Assembly: GCF_023343835.1 (NCBI RefSeq)
Contig: NC_064434.1
Coordinates: forward strand, 14,985,505 to 15,049,504
DNA from: Lagopus muta
Taxonomy: Eukaryota; Chordata; Aves; Galliformes; Phasianidae
Direction: 5' to 3'
Length of the DNA: 64,000 nucleotides
In this document: positions 26,531 through 39,346 of the stretch, piece by piece
Layout: each line of letters begins with the position of its first letter
Numbering within the stretch: the stretch's first letter is position 1
Notes under the pieces: generated by a model
What the model saw: the letters and a program-made list of their open reading frames with translations, nothing else
Databases searched by the model: none
Told to the model about the DNA's origin: nothing
Translations under genes and position numbers: made by a program

Positions 26531-27414
26531 AAGTAGAAAAGCAAAGATGAAAAGGAAGGCTAAACCTTCTGCAGTTGCAAACTGGAACACAACACCCTCC
26601 GTGTTGTTCTTTGTTTCATTGCTCCAGACTGAAACAGATTAAATCAAAGTCTATTATTTCTCTGTGCAGTGAGCAGCATACTGATCTCAAAAACTCCAAA
26701 AACAACAGTAGCTTCAGATCTTCTTGGTTTAACTCTGACTTTTCAATTTTTGAATTCCTTTTCCAAAACCTAAATGTAAGGTTTTGTAAGTAATGGCATT
26801 TTTTATTTTAATTCATGTAATTTGCTTGTAATTGATGTGATGCCACCTAATGAAAACCTGAAGGTAAGGTCTTAACTTGGAAGTCATTGCTAGTACAGCT
26901 ATTGGTAGCTTCTGTTGGAGAAGTGCTGGTGATGTGTATCTGGCTTCCGCAGATACAATTCTTCTCTGTTGTCTTTAGTCTCAGCGTGGTGGACAGGAGA
27001 TTTGTTTTCGGAGGGTTCTTGGTAGCTGAAATCCCTTTCTTTTTTGTTTTGTTTTGTTTTTGTTTTACTGAAGGCATAAAATAATCCCCCTACAATGCAT
27101 TGCCTGTCATGTTCAATTGCTTAATTAAGTTACTGTGGTGAACTCATTAGGACTATAACAGTTTAAATCTATTATCCATAGCCAGCCAAACATTAGCAAT
27201 AAGATGTTAGTGCCTTATTCTGGAGTCTGGATTCTGCCTTTCTGCTGGAAGGCAGGAACTAAGCTTACACTGAAAATATAGGCTCCTTCCCACAGCCCAG
27301 GGCCAGGGCTCCTCCCAGTGTCTGCCCTTGCTTAAGTGCTTAATAGTAACTGATTAAAAATAAACTAAGAAATAGCAAACAGTTCAGCAATAAACTGCAC
27401 ATTGTGGTGCATGT

Positions 27415-27497
27415 CAACCACTCTTTCAGAGAAGTCTTTCCTTATGTCCAGCGTGAATCTTCTCTGGCACAATTTGAGGCAATTCCCTCTCTTTGTA
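27415..27497 (-). mobile_element. Older CR1 LINE, 3' part, interrupted
   Basis: The segment ccactctttcagagaagtc ... gcacaatttgaggcaattccctctcttt is the complement of a CR1 3' region of a different subfamily from its neighbour. It stops at about 27,497, where a second CR1 tail begins. Its continuation lies at 28,254. Confidence 0.85.
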
Positions 27498-28253
27498 GAA
27501 TCATAGAATCGCAGAATCAGATAATGGTTTGGGTTGGAAGAGACCTCAAGGATCATGAAGCTCCATCCCTCCTGCCACATGCAGGGCCACCAACCTCCAC
27601 ATTTAATACCAGACCAGGCTGCCCAGGGACCCATCCAACCTGGCCTTGAACAGCTCCAGGGACGGGGCATCCACAGCCTCTCTGGGCAGCTGTTCCAGCA
27701 CCTCACCACTCTCTCTGTAAAGAATTTCCTCTGACGTCCAAAATAAATCTTCCCTACCTCAACTTAAAACCATTTCTCCTTGTCCTGCTCTTATCTACCC
27801 TTTCAAAGAGTTGACTCCCCTTCTATTTATAGGTTTCCTTTAGGTACTGGAAGGCTGCAGCGAGGTCACAATGCAGCCTTCTTTTCTCCAGGCTGAACAA
27901 GCCCAGCTCTCTCAGCCTGTCTGCAGAGGTGCTCCAGTCCCCTGATCATCTTTGTGGCTCCTCTGGACCTCTCCAACAGCTCCCTGTCTTTCTTGTACTG
28001 GGGGCTCCAGGCCTGGATGCAGTACTCCGGGTGGGGCCTCACAAGCACAAGAGAGAGGGATGATCACCTCCCTGTCCCTGCTGGCCACTCCTCTTCTATT
28101 GTAGCCCAGGATACCATTTTCTTTCCAAGCTGCACTGCTGGCTCACGTTATGTTTTTCATCCAGCAGGACACTCAGGTCCTTCTTTGCAGGGATTTTCTC
28201 AAGGACTGCTCCTCTTAGTCTGTATATATGCCTGGGATTCCTCCAGCCTAATT
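27498..28253 (-). mobile_element. Younger CR1 LINE inserted into an older CR1
   Basis: It begins with the octamer tail (agaatcatagaatcgcagaa), then the conserved 3' region (complement of gatgccccgtccctggagctg), then the end of ORF2 (complement of tttcttgtactgggggctcc) and further coding to about 28,250, where it is 5'-truncated. Frameshifts break the ORF2 remnant. The right junction is placed by where the older element resumes and may be off by about ten bases. Confidence 0.9.
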
Positions 28254-28474
28254 GCAATCCTATCACTAGCTATACAGGAGCAGAGGCCAACCCACACCTC
28301 GCCACAACCTCCTTTCAAGTAGCTGTAGAGAGCAATAAGATCTTCTCTGAGCCTCCTCCACACTAAACAATCCCAGCTACCTCAGCCTCCACATAAGATT
28401 TGTGCTCCAGACCCCTCATAGCTTTCTTGCCCTTCTCTGGACATGCTCCAGGGCTTCAATGTCTTTCTTGTAGC
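28254..28474 (-). mobile_element. Older CR1 LINE, 5' part of the interrupted copy
   Basis: The sequence cctatcactagctatacagg ... cctcctttcaagtagctgtag ... acatgctccagggcttcaatg continues, in complement, the CR1 piece that stops at 27,497. Together they form one older copy split by the younger insertion in the same orientation. Confidence 0.85.
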
Positions 28475-30249
28475 GATGGTATGGATTCCAAAATATGGAG
28501 ATCTTTTTCAAATCTTGGCCTGTAATGACCTCAACCTGGTGGATTTCAGTCATACCAAGAAGTTGATTGGAAGATTCGTGTTGAAAATCATTTTAAAATG
28601 TCCATCAATTTTGAAACATCTGCCTAAATGCTGTAAAATGATAAATAGCTTTTTATTAATTTGCACATTAGAAGTTCCTCCCAAGTATAAACATGACCCA
28701 CATTGCTTGAAAGTGTTAGCGGACTTCTCTGGTTCACTGAAAGATAAAATTAAATTTTAACAATCAACTGGAAAAAGCTAACAGGAGTGATTGAGAGATC
28801 AGTATTAGATGTTATTTTCCTTCTGTGTCTATTATCATATTGCTGTTCCCTGGACATCTGTGATGATTCAAGCGTGTGACATCTAGCAGCTATGTTTTAT
28901 GTCTGTACCAGACATAAAGAGCTCGTGCTAACAAGTACTTGTAGAAGAGTTTTCATACAAACAGAAACACACACACAAGTGGTTTCCTTATTCTAAGAGT
29001 CTAAGGTAGAAGCTTTATTTATGTGGATGAATAGTTGCATTGAATTTGGTAAGGTCGTTTGTCTTTGCTTAACTAAACCTTAATCCTGCACCCAGCACTT
29101 CACCATGAGTTAATACGCCTGCTACAAAGTTGCAATACAACATTGCAGACATGATAGTGAAGTTATAAAATTAATCGCATTTATGTAACATCTGTTGCCT
29201 AAGTACCCCCAAGCCCTTTACAAATGTTAACTAACAAGAAGCCTGCCCATGCTGTTTTTGAAGTCAGTGGCAGCCTTCCAGTTGTCCTTTGAGGGAACAG
29301 GCACAGGCTCTGAGCTGTATAATAACTAAAAGTAGGTTAAGGATCTCTATATTCATTGGGAAGGGAGGAGGGAGAGAAACAGAACCCAAAATGCCCGTCT
29401 CTGACTATAGGACTGCATTTCCGTGGACAAAAAAGTAGCATAATTCACAATTAAGACCACAGAAAGATCCATAAAGCAGCATCTGCTCACAAAGACTATT
29501 GTTGTCCTATAGAATGTGACCTTTTTCTTACTCCAAAGACAACAAAGCTAGGCTTCTTGGGATATTCCCCTCCAGTGGCTGCAACTGCCCAGCAAATAGC
29601 TGTTCCTTGGAAAGAGATGCTGGTTTCCTTTCTCTCTCAGGCTTTTTTCTACAGAAATGTGCATTTTTGAGACATGCAGTTTCCTTCGCCTTGAAATTTC
29701 CCCTGCCTGTGACTAACATGGTTTTAAACCAGTGCTCTTGGCTTCTTGAGCCATGGTAAGTAACCTTATGAGGAACAAAGTCAATATGGATTTGCACTTT
29801 CACACTGAAATGCTTTCCTGGTAGCAGCCCCCCGTGCTGATTGCCGTTTCAAGCAGCTCCTCTGGCATCCTTCTTCACTCCAGTTCTCACGGGCAGCCAG
29901 TGGAGCCTCTTTGTGCCGCAGGGTTGTCTCTGGGGTCTGCATGGAGGCAGGAAGGTCGTGGTGCTGTCAGAAGCTGGAGACTTCATTGTCCCGAGTAGAA
30001 AGATAAATAGCGTGCAGTTAAATAGCACCACTTCAACAGGAACTGGAACACAATTGTATGGAGGATACTATCAAAGCCAATAAAAGAAAGCAAGGGCCTT
30101 CCAGAGCCAATTTCAGTGTCCCAAAACAGAAAGTCCCAACAATGTTTCTGAAATTAAGGAAGCAGAAAATAGTCGTTAGTAATTTTCCATTAGGAAAACG
30201 CTCTTTAGACTTCAAAAAATGGAATTAAATTTTGCAAATTGTGCCCCCG

Positions 30250-30510
30250 TGGAACCTAGAATCTTGGAATTTCCCATTTTGGAAGACTCACAATGGTCAT
30301 CGAGTCCAACTCATGGCCCCAGATCCAGAATTCAAACCCTGTGTCTGAGAATACTGTCCAAACACCCCTTGAACTCAGCAGCCTGGGGCCGTGCCCACTG
30401 CCCTGCAGAGCCTGTTCTGTGCACACCCCTCTGGTGAAGAACCTTTCCCTGATACCCAAGAACCTTTCCCTAATACCCAACCTCTCCTGATGCAGCTCCG
30501 TGCCATCTCC
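30250..30510 (-). mobile_element. Diverged CR1 LINE, 3' fragment
   Basis: This reads, in complement, as a CR1 subfamily like the one at 53,971-54,185: tcatcgagtccaactcatgg, tgtctgagaatactgtcc, cctgcagagcctgttctgtgc, gaacctttccctgataccc. Inside it, a 21-bp unit (gaacctttccctgataccca) is tandemly duplicated at 30,439-30,480 with one mismatch. Confidence 0.75.
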
Positions 30511-31611
30511 ATGGCACATGAGGAAACAGAAAGTTCCTGTGATACTGTATGTGGCATATGGTCAACACAGTTCAGTGAGAAGAGCTGCTGCAGCAGTTAG
30601 GACCAGTGTTGGTTGGGTCATCCAGCCTTTACAGAAAGCAGTTACATGAACATCCTGAAAGAAATGTGGTCCTGTTTGGCAGTGCTGGGGGGGGAACAAT
30701 ACTAGTAAGTGCTATGCACTGCATTATGATTCATCTGCACAAGAGGATTTAAATTGGTATTTTTTGTGGGTACAGACAAGTCTATCTTTCTGCCTTACCA
30801 GTCATATTAAAGCTTTTCTTCTAATATACCCTAAATAGCAGCAGCTTTAGCAATGTAGAAGTGTTACTTATCTCTGCAGTGTGATCTCCTCCCATTTCTG
30901 ACCACATTTACTGCCTGCCTCCCAGTTTGCATTCTGTTCACCATCCATCTTCATTGACTTTTCCCCTGCACCAATGCAAGATCAGAACACTGCAGGAAAT
31001 TAAACATAGTGCATATAAATCATGTTTATTGTTGCCTCGGACACAGAAAGATAAAAAGGCTCGGTAAGAAAGGCACGATGACTCACATTTTTATTAGTAT
31101 ATTCAGTTTTTCATGAAGCTGAGTCTTCATAAAGAAAATGGTTTAATTGGACCACTGAGATGTTGAAGAATTCAAATGTTCCACACAATCTGGACAGTTT
31201 ATCTTCTGAATCCTCAGTTTCTGATTTTCCATAGTACTTAGAATCACAAGGGAAAGAACTTTTAGTCTTTTAGAGAACATGACAAATTTCTGAAAGCTGG
31301 AAAGGTTCTGTAAAGGCAGAATGCACCTCGGCTGGCCAGCATTTAAGAACTGATAATCAACAAAATATGAATGCTGCAGGTGTATTCCCTGGATGATCTC
31401 CTCCATTTTTTTGGTAGAAGCTGCAGGGACAAATCTGCGTGTGGGGCAGAGACAATGAGGGCTCAGTTGAAAATTAATAATGTTAACGGAGGTTAATGAC
31501 TTAAAAAGCTAATATTTCAAGTTTTAAAAGAATATACAGGTTTTTTTCCTGTCATTTCCAAGCACCAGTGAGCCATACTAGTAGGCATACTACAATTTGC
31601 TCTCTACAACT

Positions 31612-31915
31612 GAAAGGAAGTTGTGGCAAGATGCAGGTTGGCCTCTTCTCCTGTGTAACCAGTGATAGGATGAGAGGGAATGGCCTCAAGTTGTGCCAGA
31701 GGAGATTCAGGCTGGATGTCAGGAAAACTTCTCTGAAAGAGTGGTCAGGCACTGCAGTGGGCTGCCCAGGGAGGCAGTGGAGTCACCACCCTTGGAGGTG
31801 TTCAAGGGACTTTTAGATGTTGTACTGAGGACATGGTTTAGTGACAAGTATTGGTCGTAGGTAGACAGTTGAACTGGATGATCTTTTCCAACCTTGATTC
31901 TATGATTCTATGACA
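31612..31915 (+). mobile_element. CR1 LINE, 3' end
   Basis: Sense-orientation CR1: gggaatggcctcaagttgtg, gattcaggctggatgtcagg, gctgcccagggaggcagtgg, then actggatgatcttttccaacc and the tail ttgattctatgattctatg. It is 5'-truncated. Same subfamily type as the older split copy at 27.4/28.3 kb. Confidence 0.93.
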
Positions 31916-34900
31916 TAAAACTGTGTATTTCTCTATTATTTTTCACTGAAACTCATTACTTTTTTCAGTTTAGAAAACAGTACTAAATTTTCAGATCATT
32001 GGAGATTCAATTAATTCTGCTGAAGATTCTGATTTTCATGACAACCAGGTTCAGCAGCAGTACAAACAAGTAATGTTTCTCTATAGGATTGCTCAGTAAC
32101 AGCAGTCAACTCAGTGCTGGATGCTTCCTTAGTCACCCCATGGTTTCCTTGTCTTTTCACCTGACATAAAGGTTGACTTATAATACAGATCAGGAAAAAT
32201 AGCCAGATATGTGTTTTTTTAATAAAGTAGTGTTTTGTTAAAGCAGTATCACCTTACTGGCCATGAAGAGCTTACCATTGTGAGCCAAACATCAGCACCA
32301 CTGTCTGTGTTTGAACACTGCCTACATATACCAGAACAATGGTAAAACCAGCCAAAAACATTTGTTTTATTCTGCAAGTCAGAACCTCAAAACGTCAGAA
32401 CCTGAGAGGTCCAATTGTCATGACATTGTTGGGCCTCTGACCAATCACAGAGAAAACACATTACCAGGATGAGGTTTTTGCAGCTGAGACCTTCTCCTGT
32501 CCAGCTGTGTTCCCCAAGACAGAATCAGACATGAAGGGAGCTTCTGGGAAGGCTGCTGTCTGTGCTAGAACTGGTCCAAGTTACCACTGAGCGTATGTCA
32601 TCTGAAATCACAACAGCATCACCCAATGTCTGCTTCAGTAGGGCTTCACGGTAGGTATTTGCTCATCAAAGATGGTTATATCCCAGCATTATGGAACTTT
32701 AAAACAAATTTATCTACAGAACTACTTCAGACCCAATCTGACTGTTACAAGCTTCCAGTATTTTAGTTCATAAAGGTAATATGTTGGACCTAATCCACAA
32801 ACATAACCTTGTTTTCTCCTAAAGTCAAGGAAAATGGTTGTACAGCTTCATCCTCAATGTGTTCAAAGACGAGGTTTAGCAGCTAGTCATTTAGGAAAGC
32901 ATGCACTAGGAAACAGCAGTCAGAGAAAGAATAAAAATGTAAGAACTCGGAGACATCATCTTTTATTCTATAGCAAACAGCTTTTAGGATTCTGACCTGT
33001 GCTTCACACAGTCGCTTATCTCATGCAAACTGGTGAGTTACTATCTTGCCATTCAGGGGAAAGTGTTGCATACAAAGTGCAGTGAAGAGCATTTTCTACT
33101 GCTCTAACATGAACAACTCTTTTGCCTGAATCTTTTCATCTTTCTTCGTTCATTTTAAGAAGAAAACCTTGATAAAATCAGAAGGGACTTGCACTTCTTA
33201 ATTTTCAGTATTTTTACTCTTTAAAATGTTTTGATTGTTTTGTCCAATTATTTCTAGGAACTTTTCTTATTTTTGTACAACAAAGTTTAGCGACTACAGC
33301 TAAATGCAATTTCCAGTAGGCTAATTACTTGTAGTGCTTTCTGCTCGGGACAGTTTGTCAGGTACAGCGTAAGAAGGAGCCACCTAGCTGCAAGGCAAAA
33401 TCCTTCTACCACACATTTTACTATACGTTCTTGCTTGGTAAATACTACAATAAAATCATCGACCATAGTTGTATGAAATCATGTATCCATGTTGATAATG
33501 GAAGAATATTGAAAAACATCTGAATTGCATGATGCATGCCTTGGAGTCTGCTGAGGGTGGGTCTTACCTGCCTAGTGAGATGGACTTGGTCATTGGCTAA
33601 TGACAGGTTGTGATTTAAGTCAGACAGCACTGAAGACACTTGGTTTGGTTTTAATCACACTTTTGTATTTGATTTTTACTCATGCTTGCAAACAAAAAAT
33701 TGATAAGCTACTCCAAATGCAAGCATATCATTTTCTTCTTAAGAACAGTAGAGTTCAGCAGTGGATTTCTTGGGTTGTCTGGCTGTGGTTTGAACATGGC
33801 TTAAAATGTACTGAATAGCTGAAATGGCTTGAAATGCACATCTATTTAATACCAGCAAGAAAAGCATACAGCCTTGTTAATGTGATCTCCATTCTTCCTG
33901 CTAACAATCCAAGAACACTGCCAAGACAAAAAGATCCCATAATGCAGAGCAGGACAAGTCAACACGGGATTCTGGGCTGCCAATGCTAAGTATCTAATTC
34001 AGAATAATGCAGGGATGCATAAACAGGCTAATTAAGGAAAACACCTTAAACACACACATCAAAGTGATAGCAAAATTGTTGCATTTACAGCAAATTACTT
34101 CCACGGATATAACATTATGCTGCAGACAAAATCATGCTCTACTTTATTGTCATTTTCAATTTCTTTCATTTCAACTTTTACAAAATATGTTAATAACAAG
34201 GAGCAGTTTGTAGCTGTAGGGCAAATATCAATTAACTCCACCAGTGGATTTTTTTTGAATAAAAGCCTTAATAGAATCAAGCCATTGAATAAGCTGGGGG
34301 ATTTTGCAGTAGCCTTCTGTTCCCCCTGGTTGCCTTTAAACTGTGCAGTTAATAACTGGCAGTGCTGAGGAGGGAGATGAGGCAGCTAAAGCTTCCTTCG
34401 TCCCATTCTTGCCATGCTGGCACAGACTTCTTTTTCCTTTCTGGATTTACTTTAGTGCACTGGCACTGGGGGGAAGTAAACAAGATGGGGATGATTTAAC
34501 ACACTGAAAGCAGCAGCAGCACCAGGTGCTCTCTAGATACAGTTTCCAGTGCAGAACCATTGATGGGAATGTGACTTTAAATTAAATTCTGTGTTAAAGA
34601 AACACGAAAGGAAGTGTACTGTTCAAATTCAAGTGCATGTGGATATTGGAGTACCCAAAGTGATTTTTACTGATATCAAACAAGCTAATGAGACTCAAAA
34701 ATAAATTTCCAGTGGGAAGGACAGGGGCTAACAATGTAACAGTGCTTATATATCAACTTCATTTATTTGTAAAAGGAAATACCTGAGGTGGTTGTCAGAG
34801 GAGGCCTGGCTCTGCTTATGTTCTCCAGTATTTCTCTTCTTCCAATTCCCCATCCCAAAGCAGATGCAATTCCAACACACACAGACGTTGAGCCCAACCT

Positions 34901-36589
34901 GCTCAGTGTCACACTCAGTGTAACTCATTGCTTTCTGGAACTCTACAGCCATAGGAAAAAAATCAAATGAGGAAATAAACGTCTGTTCAAGCTTTTGCCT
35001 TGTGTTTGCAGTGTCCCACCCTAGCAACCTTCCAGGCTGCATGGTCTTTGCTGCTTATCCCAAACAGCCACTCCCGGCTCCTTTGCCCAGGTTTTGGTTA
35101 CACAGTGAGTCAACAGGCTTAAGAGTCAGCACAAACTATTACATGCTTATATTACATGTATTACCAGACTTGTTTCACACTGAGTGCTGAAATCTATGCT
35201 TGCTTTAGTTGTCTTGGCACTGCAAGACTGACTCTGTCAACATTTGTAAAGTGCTGTGCACTTACTGGGTAGGAAAAGATGCATACCTGCAATTAGTGGT
35301 AATCTCTATTATTTGTTTTTAAGCACTAAATAGCATTTAAATCTGAACTCCTGAGTAATCTTGTATTCAATCCAGATGTTCTTTCAGAACACTGACAAGA
35401 AGAAAAAACACAATACTAAGGACAATTGTTTTATGATAGATTCACAAGTACATAATTAGATCATACGTTAAATTAAGACATGTCAGGTTTAAAATCTAGG
35501 AAATATAGTGCAGTCACAGTCAGCTGGATGAATCAGGATGATGCAGGTTCTTCTGCCTTGCATTTGCTGAGCTGCTCTCTCACCAGGACCTTGACAAGGC
35601 ACCCAGTCTACTCTGCAGAGCCTCTACTCAGTGTAATGCCTCTCTTCCTGAGGCTTCCAAGATCTATTCCAAGAACTATAAAGAAAGCCTATGTTGAGTT
35701 TTGTTATGTTCAAAACTTTGCTTATGGGAAAAAAAGCAGCATATCCTATATGTTTATCTATAAACAAAGGCAAGTGTTTATTGTTAGTATAATTCAACTC
35801 CACTCAGTTTAATTTGGGAATCATCATCAGTTTAGATCTAGATCTAGATTAGTCTACTATTACAGAAAATCTAATAGTAATAACACAAGAATGATACTTA
35901 AATACAGTAATAAAAAAGCAGTAATTAAAATTGTAACACACAGACTTCTTCATTTCTATCCCTATTCCTGCTCTCACGCTCTCCCTTCCACTGCTCTTCT
36001 GGGTTCTAAGGGCAGTAGGCTCAAGCTGACATGTTTGTTTGCTAACATACTCATACACCTTTGTCTTGGTTGGTTTGCAAAGCCAGGTGACACCTGACTT
36101 TATGATATATGGTTCTCTTTGTTATCCCTAAAGCCAATCTTGTCCAGCCCAGGCATGCATGCTTTTTTAGCTGACCACGATGGAGCTGTTTACAGCTGTG
36201 GGACCTCCAGTGCCAGCCTGTGCCCATCTCTTGTCTTCCCCTGCCTGTGCTCCTGTATGCTGCACCCCTGCTTCTCAGTGCTCTCGGTGCTCTCAGATGC
36301 TGCACATCTCTGCTTCTCAGTGCCATCCTGGCAGCCCTGCTCCTCATAACATCACCTTGCAAGTGTTACAAACCTCTTTCCCTATCTGGAACAAACGCTT
36401 GTTACTGCTATCTGCATAAAACAATTGTGGTACCACCCAACGATAAACAAAAGTGAAACAAAAGAGAATGAGACACCCGGTCAAGGAAAAAAATGAGTGA
36501 AACAGCTCTGTGGCCATGACAAGAAAAGCTGGGGCAGATCTGGCAATGGTGAAGCCACATGAAAGGGTTTGAAGTTACAAATCTGCCTG

Positions 36590-37440
36590 CTGGCGTTGCA
36601 CTCCTAAGCTCTCCTGTGGCTTCACGCTGCTGATAGGGATGGCTGCCCACTCGGCTGGGCCTGGCCGTGAGCTCCTGCCCACGCTTCTATGTGAGAACCA
36701 GCCAGCCCTCTGCGTCCCTATATTTGATCTCTGGCGTGTGGGCAGCCTGAGTCTGCAAGCCCGGATCAGGTTGCACTTGTGCACCTGCTTCAGCTGCTCC
36801 TGTGCTTACCCTGCTAATTTGCACCGTGGCTGCAGCAAACCAGAAGCTGCTGGGATTTAATCGTGTCCATCCTTCACTCACCACCCCCTACTCTGATGCC
36901 TGTTGCACAAGCTTCCCACCCTACTGCATTACACGGTGGTATTGCACAGCTCTGTGCGGCCCAAACCACCCGCACTCCCTCGTGCAGGGGGTGGGGAGGA
37001 CGAGCCACGTCCTGACGGACCCGAGGCCCTGTGACTTCAGCTGGCATCGAGCACGTTGCATGGCGCCGTGTGGCTGCTCACTGCCACCAGTGGGCACAGC
37101 AGTCGTGTGGTTGGCTTGACTGAAAGGCCTGGATGTGCCCAGGTTTCAAACCTTTGCTGTGCAGAGTCTGGTAGAATGCTTACATTGCCTCGAGCACAGA
37201 GCCTTCCATGACCCTATCTTTTTCACAAGCCACATTTTCAGAGGAGGAGATAGGGAAAAGAGTAGAAAAGCACGCCACAAAGCGTTGCCAAGAGGCAGTC
37301 ATACCCAGTGTCACAACACCCGCCTGGAGCAACCTCCTCAGCACAGCATTCCCCAGGGTGAGGAGAATCATCCAAGGACTGGTGGATCGAGAGAGATCCC
37401 TCTCTGTCCCAAATGAGATCCCCAAGGCAGCAAGTGCTGA
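36590..37440. other. CpG- and GC-rich block without recognised gene
   Basis: Within AT-rich DNA this block has markedly higher GC and some 25 or more CpG sites in about 0.85 kb, densest between 36,950 and 37,080. Open frames of 60-110 codons exist on both strands but overlap one another and match nothing I know. No CR1 signature, LTR ends or splice-bounded exon is evident. It could be an orphan CpG island (distal promoter or enhancer), a decayed retroelement, or a gene-conversion-driven GC peak. Confidence 0.5.
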
Positions 37441-39327
37441 TTGACACCTTTGTTACTGTTTGAGGGAAATTTCTGTGCAGTTGGAAGAGATTTCCGGATA
37501 AATGGCTACAGGGAGCCCTGCAGTGAGGAAGGATCTTGTCTTGCTTACGGGCTGACTGGCTTTGATCTATGGGAGAAATCAAGTAATAGTGCTTGCTTGC
37601 TGCTTGCCTGGATGGCAGCCAAACTAATGTGGTTTTATATACATAAACTGAGCGATTACATCTCCTGCGATTGCCATAGGGATTTTTTTTTTTAATTATT
37701 TAATGAAACATGTCTCAACGATTGCCTCACAAAGGTTGAAATGTTTTCATACATGCAAGTGTATGTGTATTAATCTAACAAAATGAGGCTGCTTTTATCA
37801 TGGTCACAGAACTTGTAGCTGAGTGTGGTCAGCTCAAATGCAGAGTAATTGTCAGAAGCAGCTGATGGCTTGTGCTGCATTACTTCTCTGACTGCTGCCT
37901 CCATCCAGCTGTAGGGTGAAGACCTGCAAAATAGACTATATCTAGCCAGAATTTTTGCCTTAACTAAACTGCCTTGGATACCTGTGGGCAAGTTTCTTCA
38001 TAATGAGACTTCTGTAATGGATGTGCTCTTTCAGAACTCGCAAGAGCAGAGCAGTTTCTCTGGCCCTGTGTCAAGAAACAGACCCAAAATCATGAAACCA
38101 GCAGCAGCGCTGCAGAAATTTCAGTACAGCCATCTGTTTAAACTTCATTCTCTTGGTGGGTTCATTTATGCTAACAGTATCTTTTCATACAGAGTTTGTC
38201 TACTGTGTGAAGACTGTAGTATTGGGGAGATAATACAACTTGTGCTTTGCTGATAATAACCTGCACGAGCACAGTGTTGGTGTTAGACTGAGGAAAAGTT
38301 TTACCAAAGTTTAGTTGTGGTTTAGCTTTTCAGCTTGAGAAGGTTTTAGTGAATGGCATTTGCTAAAGATAAAAGTCACCAGAAGTCTCTACTGTGGGTC
38401 TGTTTTATGTGGAAGCTGTCCCAGGCAGTGCAGCAGCCAATGCTTTTTGGCAAGAGTTCCTTTGAGCATTCAGAGTTTTTAGAGCTAAATCGTGGAAGCT
38501 TCTGCTGATAAATCACAAGCCATTCACTTCTCTCTATGCTGTGGCAGATAAGCTGTGCTTGTGGGAGGGTGCTTGGCACATGTCACTCAAAGGCAGCAGC
38601 ATCAGCGCTCTTCCAGATTCATCCTGATGGCTACAGACTAACAGCAACCAGTGCTGAAGGGAGAAGGCATGCTAGGCAATGGGTTTGGTCGGTGGATAGT
38701 GTGATTTGTGCTCAGACTCCTGAGTGATTGAGAACATTTCTCCTTTCACTTACAGCACACATGTTCAGAAGGCTTTTAAATGCTTTACAGAGTGAGAGAA
38801 TGCTCAGGCCATGCTGATTGCCTCTCTTTCCCCATCAGGGATATCTAAGATGTCTGACCAAGCGGGTTGCCCAAGTAGCGAGAAAGTGAAACAGTGACCT
38901 GGCAGAGGTTCTAATTATCTGCTTAACCACATTAATGCTGAGAGGCAAATCACTTTCCCTAGGAGGTCAGTAAGCCTACAGAGGAGACTTCAACAAAGTG
39001 AGAAATAAAAATAACCTTTTCACAATATGGGCTGCTGCTGCTTTGACACTTTCAGCCAAAAAGCTCTAAGGACTGCTGAGATCATGAGTGAAATGACACA
39101 AAATAGAATCTGCAAATCCGTTCTGTAACATGGAAGTAATTAATTCCCACACTGAAAATCTGTGTCTTGCTATCTGAGAAGGAATGCTGAATGGGCTGCT
39201 TCTTCCCATGGCAGACACTACAGAAACAGAGGGACTAACATCTAAACCACTTACTGAGGAGTGCGAGTGCGAGGTCACTGCCCTGTCAGGCCAGAAGTAA
39301 ATGCTGTTCTGTATCCAAGTTGAGAGG

Positions 39328-39346
39328 AAAAAAAAAAAAAAAAAAA
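39328..39346 (+). repeat. Poly(A) run, 19 bases
   Basis: Uninterrupted A run. No retrogene or SINE body is recognisable upstream. Confidence 0.95.
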
